Shown here piece after piece: positions 1 through 3,981 of a DNA stretch of 12,814 nt (positions are counted from its first letter, which is position 1; each line of letters begins with the position of its first letter). Origin of the DNA: Thiobacillus sp. UBA2597 (GTDB lineage Bacteria; Pseudomonadota; Gammaproteobacteria; Burkholderiales; Thiobacillaceae); the NCBI GenBank assembly GCA_002339725.1, contig DDKN01000019.1:1-12814 (forward strand), given 5' to 3'. A program made the position numbers and the translations under genes. The notes below the pieces were generated by a model, which was not told where the DNA came from, did no database searches, and worked only from the letters and a program-made list of their open reading frames with translations.

Positions 1-57
1 CACTTCGAATTTGAATCCGCGAGCAAAAAATGCGGGGCGGTTCGTGAAAAAATCTAA
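1..57 (+). CDS. 3' end of an upstream integron cassette gene (partial)
   Basis: Frame 1 is open from the first base and ends in TAA at 55-57, giving the tail HFEFESASKKCGAVREKI. The stop lies inside the RYYYAAC core of the first attC site, exactly as in the Abi, membrane and SLATT cassettes downstream, which end in the same position relative to their attC. That placement is the main reason to treat so short a piece as coding. The product cannot be identified from 18 residues. Confidence 0.5.
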   Translation, partial: HFEFESASKKCGAVREKI

Positions 58-132
58 CATTGCGGTCAAGAGGGACTGGCTTACAGCGGGCTTCGCCCGC
101 CTCCAGCCAGCCCCTTACCTTGAACGTTAAAC
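52..132 (+). other. attC recombination site 1 (integron cassette boundary)
   Basis: The site begins with ATCTAAC (52-58, fits RYYYAAC) and ends with GTTAAAC (126-132, fits GTTRRRY). It is 81 bp and internally palindromic: AGGGACTGGCT near the left pairs imperfectly with AGCCAGCCCCT near the right, around a GCGGGCTTCGCCCGC core. It closely resembles attC site 3 in length and in its outer arms (AACATTGCGGTC followed by AGAGGGAC). Integrase would cut between G126 and T127. Confidence 0.88.
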
Positions 133-140
133 ATCACAAC

Positions 141-953
141 ATGCGACGCGAGATTCCCGCCCCTGTCCTTGCGGTAATTGCCGAGATTGCCTCATCTCGC
201 GAGTCCCATGCCACTCTCGATAGCCTGTTTACCTATGCCGGTGCGTCTGGCGATCCACCCGAAGGGAGCAAACACGCCAAAGCTCTTGAGTGGCTTCGGC
301 GAACAAACAAAGACAAATCGTCAGACCCGCTCAAAGTACTGGGCCGAATCCTTGAGTCCTATATGGATGGTCCTGTTAATCCCAGCAACACATGGGATCA
401 GCCGCTCATTGAATCTCGTGGTCGCATTAACCGCGTTCTTGCCGAAAGCGAGCTTCAATATCTGCGTGGCGGTAGTGTTGTAAGTTCACTAGGCACCCCC
501 ACACGCACACTGGCGGAGTTCATTCGTGAGAAAGACCTTGGGGCTATTGATCGTGAGTTTGAAAGAGCCACAACAAACGTTGGTACTGATCCGCGGGAGG
601 CGGTATCGGCAGCCGCGAACATCCTTGAATCAGTATGTAAGGTGTATATAGAAGATGAAGGTTTGGAAATGCCGGCAAAACAAGACCTTCAAGGCGTTTG
701 GAATGTAGTTCGAAAACACCTGGGTCTGGATCCGAGCAGGGTCGAAGATCAAGACTTACAACAGATTCTTACCGGCATGTTGTCTGTGGTTCATGGCATT
801 GGTGGCTTGCGCACACATGCAAGTAGTGCACACGGTTCGGGGCGCAAGGCATATAAACTCGAACCGCGTCACGCTCGGTTAGCGATACATGCGGCACACA
901 CGGTCGCTCTTTATGTTCTTGAGTCATGGCACAAGAAAAAGGGTGATGTTTAA
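141..953 (+). CDS. Abortive infection (Abi_C-type) protein, integron cassette gene
   Basis: A 270-residue protein from the ATG at 141, which lies 8 bases after attC site 1; an earlier in-frame ATG at 60 lies inside attC and is not used. The C-terminal third (about residues 155-264) resembles the abortive infection C-terminal domain: a helical stretch around AANILESVCK, then VVHGIGGLRTHASSAHG (about 216-232), the LRxxxSxAHG signature of this family. The N-terminal part is not recognised; it is hydrophilic, without signal peptide or membrane segments, so the protein is probably cytoplasmic. Members of this family are linked to phage exclusion; the mechanism is not shown by the sequence. There is no good Shine-Dalgarno, as is common for cassettes, so it may rely on an upstream integron promoter. 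The stop codon falls in the core of attC site 2. GC is visibly lower than in the mutL-ubi part of the window. Confidence 0.8.
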   Translation: MRREIPAPVLAVIAEIASSRESHATLDSLFTYAGASGDPPEGSKHAKALEWLRRTNKDKSSDPLKVLGRILESYMDGPVNPSNTWDQPLIESRGRINRVLAESELQYLRGGSVVSSLGTPTRTLAEFIREKDLGAIDREFERATTNVGTDPREAVSAAANILESVCKVYIEDEGLEMPAKQDLQGVWNVVRKHLGLDPSRVEDQDLQQILTGMLSVVHGIGGLRTHASSAHGSGRKAYKLEPRHARLAIHAAHTVALYVLESWHKKKGDV

Positions 954-1037
954 CTATGCGTTCGAGGCCGACGCGGTGAGACAACACACCGTTTCCTGTC
1001 GTGTCCGTGCCCCGCGCGGCTCAACGCGGCGTTAGGC
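948..1037 (+). other. attC recombination site 2
   Basis: The left core is GTTTAAC (948-954) and the right core GTTAGGC (1031-1037), 90 bp in total. The arms TGCGTTCGAGGCCGACGCGG and CCGCGCGGCTCAACGCGG pair imperfectly with an unpaired base or two, the feature integrases use to choose the strand. Its sequence differs from sites 1 and 3. It contains the stop of the Abi gene. Confidence 0.88.
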
Positions 1038-1045
1038 ATTTAGCA

Positions 1046-1357
1046 ATGGAGCTGGGAATCCAATGGAAGCTCGACCAACGAGACTGGCGGCTGCTTGTCG
1101 TTATTTCTATGTTGCCGCTGGCTTACCTGCCGCTTCGTTCATATTTCGGTGACGGCGTTGCCTTGCTGGCTACGACCCCAGTTCTAATCTTCGCCCCTGT
1201 TGGTTGGTTCTTTGCAGAAATGGCAGGCACTTTGGCGCCGTCACCAGAACTTAAACCGTGGTTTCATGGCATTGGTTTCTGCCTTGGCGTCTTCTCGTTT
1301 GCCTACCTTTGCTTGGCAAATTGGCGTTTCCACCACCCAAGGAAAAAACATGCCTAA
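1046..1357 (+). CDS. Small membrane protein, integron cassette gene
   Basis: Not recognised as a named family. From the ATG at 1046, 9 bases after attC site 2, it encodes 103 residues. Three hydrophobic stretches are visible: one starting LLVVISMLPLAYLPL, one around GVALLATTPVLIFAPVGWFF, and one around GIGFCLGVFSFAYLCLANW, followed by a basic tail (RFHHPRKKHA). This predicts an inner-membrane protein with the tail on the cytoplasmic side. The stop TAA at 1355-1357 lies in the core of attC site 3. No clear ribosome binding site is present. An alternative start at 1001 would place translation inside attC 2 and is less likely. Confidence 0.62.
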   Translation: MELGIQWKLDQRDWRLLVVISMLPLAYLPLRSYFGDGVALLATTPVLIFAPVGWFFAEMAGTLAPSPELKPWFHGIGFCLGVFSFAYLCLANWRFHHPRKKHA

Positions 1358-1432
1358 CATTGCGGTCGAGAGGGACGCTCCGCAAGCGGGCTTCGCTTGC
1401 TCGCTCCGCGTCCCTCACCTTCAACGTTAGGC
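1352..1432 (+). other. attC recombination site 3
   Basis: The most textbook site here: GCCTAAC (1352-1358) to GTTAGGC (1426-1432), which are perfect inverted cores. Inside, AGGGACGC pairs with GCGTCCCT around GCAAGCGGGCTTCGCTTGC. It is 81 bp, the same length as site 1 and with near-identical outer arms, suggesting that these two cassettes come from related integron backgrounds. Confidence 0.93.
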
Positions 1433-1448
1433 CGCATAGGAGAGTTCT

Positions 1449-2027
1449 ATGGCAGCTTACGGCGCAGGATCAAAAGTCGAAATGCTCCAGGAGGGGATTT
1501 CAGCGCGACAACGGGAGTTACAGAGAGTAGCGGATATTCTCGCGCGAGCTGCCCAAAAATATCGGCGAACCGCCGCTTGGGTCCGGGTGCTTCTGATTTT
1601 CTGTGGAGCTATAGCCGCGACGCAAAGCGCTTGGGAACAGGCATTCGCCGGTTATAAAGAACATGGATTCATGGTATTCACGCTTCTAGGTGTCGTCATT
1701 ACGGCGCTTGCGGGCCTTGAGGCCGCATTCAAATTTGAAGCACGAGGGGCTGAACTAAACCTTTTAGCCGCCAGCTGCCACTCTACTGTTCGCCGCACCG
1801 ACGCCACTTGGTATAAGCAAGTAGGAATAGCCGCAAATCCCGATGACCAAATAGCAGGAGCGATGTCGCTAATTGAGCTTCAAGATACGAAGCTGAGCGA
1901 GATTCAAGAAAAAGCCGCAACTAGTGGCGTGAATATAACCCTGGAAATTCGCAGTCTCTACAGTGGAACCGACGAGCCTTATTCTGAAAGCGCGTCCAAC
2001 TCGGGTAATGGGCCGTATGCGGCCTAA
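1449..2027 (+). CDS. SLATT-like two-transmembrane protein, integron cassette gene
   Basis: A 192-residue protein with a clear ribosome binding site (AGGAGAG, 1437-1443) before the ATG. An N-terminal amphipathic helix (ISARQRELQRVADILARAAQ) leads into two hydrophobic helices, about residues 44-61 (VRVLLIFCGAIAATQSA) and 75-93 (MVFTLLGVVITALAGLEAA), then KFEARGAELNLLA and a soluble C-terminal helical region. This layout matches the SLATT family (SMODS- and SLOG-associating two-transmembrane effectors), thought to act as membrane-disrupting effectors in antiphage systems. Here it is alone, with no nucleotidyltransferase or SLOG sensor beside it. The family call rests on topology and general sequence character, so DUF4231-like proteins are an alternative. 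The stop lies in the core of attC site 4. Confidence 0.68.
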   Translation: MAAYGAGSKVEMLQEGISARQRELQRVADILARAAQKYRRTAAWVRVLLIFCGAIAATQSAWEQAFAGYKEHGFMVFTLLGVVITALAGLEAAFKFEARGAELNLLAASCHSTVRRTDATWYKQVGIAANPDDQIAGAMSLIELQDTKLSEIQEKAATSGVNITLEIRSLYSGTDEPYSESASNSGNGPYAA

Positions 2028-2085
2028 CCAAGCGCCCCACGCGGACGCGCCGCAAGCGGCGCGCCGGTGAGCTTTCACGTTAGGC
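2022..2085 (+). other. attC recombination site 4
   Basis: GCCTAAC (2022-2028) and GTTAGGC (2079-2085) are perfect inverted cores. The 64-bp site folds around GCGCGCCGCAAGCGGCGCGC-type palindromic sequence, with GGACGCGCCGC and GCGGCGCGCC as arms. It is the shortest of the four sites and the last one that can be defined before the chromosomal junction. Confidence 0.9.
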
Positions 2086-2090
2086 AGGAC

Positions 2091-2480
2091 ATGAAGGCAT
2101 CTCGCGTACATCTGGAAGCGTTGCGTTCCCTCCTCAAAGGTTTTGAGCGGGAGAGCGGTGACGTCGTCATAGGTAAGATGATTCCGGAGTTCGCTGCTTT
2201 GCTCGTTCAGTTAAGTGAAGAGCTGGATTCGGCGCAACGGAAAGTTGTCCGTCTTACTTGGGCGCTTTTTGGGCTTACAGCCGTTCTTCTCGTGATTGGA
2301 GCCGTTCAGCTATTTGTGACGGTCTACCCACCTCAACCACAGATACCAGCATCCACGTCACAAAGTGCCAATACCAATGCGCAGTCGGTCAGGCAGAAGA
2401 GAGAGGACAAGGGGTCAAGGACAAGGGGTCAGGTCTTGCCTTTTGACCCAACTAGCATGCGGGCAATAAGCAGGACCTGA
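2091..2480 (+). CDS. Coiled-coil/one-transmembrane protein of the last cassette, 3' end altered by a repeat
   Basis: A 129-residue protein from the ATG 5 bases after attC site 4. Residues 1-50 are helical and charged (FERESGDVVIGKM, QLSEELDSAQRKVVRL), followed by one hydrophobic helix (WALFGLTAVLLVIGAVQLFV, about 56-75) and a Pro/Ser/Thr/Asn-rich tail. This is the look of a membrane-anchored coiled-coil protein; the function is unknown. From about position 2404 the reading frame runs through a tandem repeat and a dispersed 20-bp repeat, so the last 25 or so residues (KGSRTRGQVLPFD and onward) are probably not original. No attC closes this cassette, in line with its 3' end having been lost or overwritten. 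Confidence 0.6.
   Translation: MKASRVHLEALRSLLKGFERESGDVVIGKMIPEFAALLVQLSEELDSAQRKVVRLTWALFGLTAVLLVIGAVQLFVTVYPPQPQIPASTSQSANTNAQSVRQKREDKGSRTRGQVLPFDPTSMRAISRT
2404..2431 (+). repeat. Tandem duplication of a 14-bp unit
   Basis: AGGACAAGGGGTCA occurs twice head-to-tail (2404-2417 and 2418-2431). The second unit leads directly into the dispersed 20-bp repeat. It lies inside the 3' end of the last cassette gene. Confidence 0.85.
2426..2445 (+). repeat. Dispersed repeat, copy A
   Basis: GGGTCAGGTCTTGCCTTTTG is repeated exactly at 3077-3096 in the same orientation. Within this copy, GTCAGGTC (2428-2435) has a perfect inverted partner GACCTGAC at 2474-2481, so 2428-2481 could fold as a stem with a loop of about 38 bases. 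Motifs of the GGGGTCAGGTCTTG type are common between genes in betaproteobacteria and can accompany REP-associated tyrosine transposases; no transposase is present here. Confidence 0.85.
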
Positions 2481-2742
2481 CTCTGTCGCCCCCCGATTGC
2501 AGCCCTCCGGGGCCATAGTTCAGACATTGCAGTCAGTCTGGGCATTCGTTAGTCTGTAACCGAAAAAAGCCAGCCGCGCGATCTGGCACCGATATCAGGC
2601 GACGCATAACATCAATTACACGCCACAGCGGCACGGGAGACATTGCCTTTCGATCCATCCGAGCTTGGCCTGCCATTGGCGGAAACGCTGCACTCCTTTG
2701 GCATTTACACATCGGCAGCGATCGACCAAGAAGGGAGACAAC

Positions 2743-3021
2743 ATGCCTCAACAGACAACCGTGACAGAACGCTATTGGTGCCCCGGCTGGTGGCCTTGGG
2801 AATGGTTCCGTACCTGCACGCGCACCGTGACCAAATGGTGCTACCAATTCCAGTGGGTCAAGGAATATCGCTGGTTGCTGTTTTGCTATTTGGAAGGATG
2901 CGAGAACGGCACCAAATACTGCTGGTATGCCTTCTGCTTCAATGTGTTTGGTTCCGAAACGTTCTTCAACGTCAACATGTGCTTCGATTCGCAGAAACCG
3001 ACTTGCGGTAACTGTGGGTAG
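2743..3021 (+). CDS. Cys/Trp/aromatic-rich small protein, unknown family
   Basis: Not recognised. The ATG at 2743 follows AAGGGAG (2730-2736) at good spacing. The 92 residues contain 10 Cys (13, 25, 33, 48, 53, 60, 65, 80, 88, 91), 9 Trp, 9 Phe and 6 Tyr, so about a quarter is aromatic. Trp clusters in CPGWWPWEWF (13-22), and the chain ends TCGNCG. There is no signal peptide and no long pure hydrophobic helix. Cys density points to metal binding or disulfides; CxxC occurs only at 88-91. A stable hairpin (3028-3049) follows the stop, which supports a real transcription unit. It lies between the two copies of the 20-bp repeat. Opposite-strand frames here look like artefacts, and codon use on this strand is ordinary. 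Function cannot be stated. Confidence 0.62.
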   Translation: MPQQTTVTERYWCPGWWPWEWFRTCTRTVTKWCYQFQWVKEYRWLLFCYLEGCENGTKYCWYAFCFNVFGSETFFNVNMCFDSQKPTCGNCG

Positions 3022-3027
3022 AACTTG

Positions 3028-3049
3028 CAGGGCGGCTTCGGCCGCCCTG
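3028..3049 (+). terminator. Stable hairpin after the Cys/Trp-rich gene
   Basis: CAGGGCGGC and GCCGCCCTG form a perfect 9-bp stem closed by a TTCG tetraloop, 7 bases after the stop codon. There is no T-run, so it may act as an RNA 3' end stabiliser or a weak terminator rather than a canonical intrinsic terminator. Confidence 0.55.
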
Positions 3050-3076
3050 AACATGTGAGCACAGAACATAGGCACA

Positions 3077-3096
3077 GGGTCAGGTCTTGCCTTTTG
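3077..3096 (+). repeat. Dispersed repeat, copy B
   Basis: An exact 20-base copy, in the same orientation, of the sequence at 2426-2445. The two copies are 651 bp apart and bracket the Cys/Trp-rich gene. Copy B lies about 95 bp before the hicA remnant. It lacks the inverted partner seen beside copy A. Confidence 0.85.
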
Positions 3097-3189
3097 CCTG
3101 TATGCCAGTTGAATCAAATGACGAGACCCGCCCTGCCACCCCCAAGCTCGCAATGCACGATCTGAACAAGGCAAAGCCAGGCTGACTGA

Positions 3190-3243
3190 ACAGGCCCCGG
3201 CACCTTGAACAGCATCCTCAAGCAAGCCGGTTTGAAGGAGTGA
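3190..3243 (+). pseudogene. hicA: hicA toxin remnant (last 17 codons)
   Basis: The frame ending in TGA at 3241-3243 reads TGPGTLNSILKQAGLKE, which matches the conserved C-terminal end of HicA mRNA-interferase toxins (GTLxxILKQAGL). It is preceded in frame by a TGA at 3187-3189, and no HicA N-terminal part or catalytic His is found upstream in any frame, so the gene has lost its 5' portion. The remnant ends 2 bases before the hicB start, the spacing expected of an intact hicAB operon. Confidence 0.75.
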
Positions 3244-3245
3244 CT

Positions 3246-3458
3246 ATGCGCTACGCAATCGTTGTCGAAAAAACCGATAACAACTACTCGGCCTATGTGC
3301 CCGATTTGCCGGGCTGCGTTGCCACGGGGCATAGCATCGAGGAAGTCGAGCGGGAGATTCGCGAGGCCATTGAATTCCACATCGAGGGTCTGCGCGAGGA
3401 TGGCCTGCCAATTCCGCAACCGGCAAGTACGGTCGAATACATCGAGGTCGAGGCCTGA
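3246..3458 (+). CDS. hicB: HicB-family antitoxin, orphaned
   Basis: A 70-residue protein starting at ATG 3246 with the ribosome binding site AAGGAG (3235-3240); an in-frame GTG at 3240 is too close to that site to be preferred. The sequence has the HicB fold signature: an N-terminal strand MRYAIVVEK, then YSAYVPDLPGCVATG (residues 14-28), the helix SIEEVEREIREAIEFHIEGL, and a short tail PIPQPASTVEYIEV. It is the short HicB form, with no C-terminal ribbon-helix-helix or helix-turn-helix DNA-binding domain. HicB normally neutralises the HicA toxin encoded just upstream; here only the HicA tail survives, so the antitoxin has no local partner. It could still neutralise a HicA made elsewhere. Confidence 0.9.
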   Translation: MRYAIVVEKTDNNYSAYVPDLPGCVATGHSIEEVEREIREAIEFHIEGLREDGLPIPQPASTVEYIEVEA

Positions 3459-3462
3459 AGCC

Positions 3463-3479
3463 ATCGGGGTCGCCCCGAT
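3463..3479. terminator. Hairpin after hicB
   Basis: ATCGGGG, loop TCG, CCCCGAT: a perfect 7-bp stem starting 5 bases after the hicB stop and lying between convergent genes. There is no T-run on either strand, so the terminator role is tentative. Confidence 0.4.
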
Positions 3480-3495
3480 CTCAAGCGACGGCTGG

Positions 3496-3515
3496 ACTCC
3501 CGTTTCTACGGGAGT
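3496..3515. repeat. REP-like palindrome, copy 1
   Basis: ACTCCCGT, loop TTCT, ACGGGAGT: a perfect 8-bp stem within a GCTGGACTCCCG...GGGAGTGACGA context. This resembles the widespread GCTGGATTCCCGC...GCGGGAATGACG intergenic element. A diverged relative lies at 3933-3980, on the other side of the S24-like gene. It may also terminate the convergent hicB and S24-like transcripts. Confidence 0.65.
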
Positions 3516-3526
3516 GACGAAATCAA

Positions 3527-3916
3527 TCAGACGTAAGACTTCTGCTCTTTGCGCTTGCCCGGTTTCTTCTTCATGATCACCACCCCCTTGACCGCCTGTT
3601 TCGGGTCGTCGATGGGGATGTTGGGGTAGAGCGGGTTCAGGGGTTTGAGCATCCAGCCCTCGGGGTGTCGCACCAGCTGGCGGAAGATGTATTCCTCGTT
3701 GGCCCAGGCCACCACATAGGAGCCGTCCTTGGCCAGGCCTTCGGGTTCGACCACGATGATCTCGCCTTCTTCGAATTCGGGCAGCATGGAGTCGCCCAGC
3801 ACCATGAGGGCGTAGGGCTCGCCGGAGGCGCAGCTTTTGGCCTCCGCCTCGCCGGGGATGGCCTGTTCGGCCGGGGCGATGCGGATGGGGATGTCGAGGG
3901 GTTTGCCTTTGTTCAT
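3527..3916 (-). CDS. S24/LexA-like peptidase-fold protein without DNA-binding domain
   Basis: A 129-residue protein consisting only of the S24 (LexA/UmuD/repressor C-terminal) fold. The nucleophile motif GDSMLPEFEEGEIIVV (residues 41-56) is intact, with Ser43. Where LexA-type enzymes have the general-base Lys (VVAR..VTVKRL), this protein reads YVVAWANEEYIFRQL, placing Arg at the Lys position. It may therefore be inactive, or the family may use a different base. There is no helix-turn-helix N-terminus, so it is not itself a repressor; UmuD-like or anti-repressor-like roles are possible. The C-terminus is very basic (MKKKPGKRKEQKSYV). The start is supported by AAGGA 7-8 bases upstream. It lies 65 bp downstream of mutL on the same strand and may be co-transcribed with it, hinting at a DNA-damage link. 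The role itself is unproven. Confidence 0.8.
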   Translation of the reverse strand: MNKGKPLDIPIRIAPAEQAIPGEAEAKSCASGEPYALMVLGDSMLPEFEEGEIIVVEPEGLAKDGSYVVAWANEEYIFRQLVRHPEGWMLKPLNPLYPNIPIDDPKQAVKGVVIMKKKPGKRKEQKSYV

Positions 3917-3932
3917 GATTCAATCCTTATGA

Positions 3933-3980
3933 CTGGATTCCCGCTTTCCCCGCTACGCGAGGATAAACGCGGAATGACGA
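3933..3980. repeat. REP-like palindrome, copy 2 (diverged)
   Basis: It starts CTGGATTCCCGC and ends GCGGAATGACGA, the outer arms of the same element type as at 3496-3515, with a longer and imperfect middle (CGCTACGCGAGGATAAACGC). It fills the gap between mutL and the S24-like gene and ends one base short of the mutL stop. Confidence 0.6.
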
Positions 3981-3981
3981 T

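Noticed and set aside
60..140. Earlier ATG (60) as the start of the Abi protein
   Set aside because: It lies inside attC site 1, and the extra 27 residues are a translation of the attC palindrome.
2521..2556. Possible fifth, decayed attC (CAGACATTGCAGTCAG ... GCATTCGTTAGTCTG) beyond the last cassette
   Set aside because: It recalls the AACATTGCGGTC arm and GTTAG core of sites 1 and 3, but neither core fits the consensus (no AAC on the left, GTTAGTC on the right) and pairing is only about 5 bp. Too weak to call.
2533..3225. A 230-codon open frame on the - strand over the Cys/Trp-rich gene
   Set aside because: It spans a hairpin, the 20-bp repeat and the hicA remnant, has no family resemblance, and lies opposite a + strand frame with a good ribosome binding site.
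3114..3923. A 269-codon - strand frame overlapping the S24-like gene and hicB
   Set aside because: Arg/Pro/His-rich translation with no domain; the alternative frames encode recognisable S24 and HicB proteins with ribosome binding sites.
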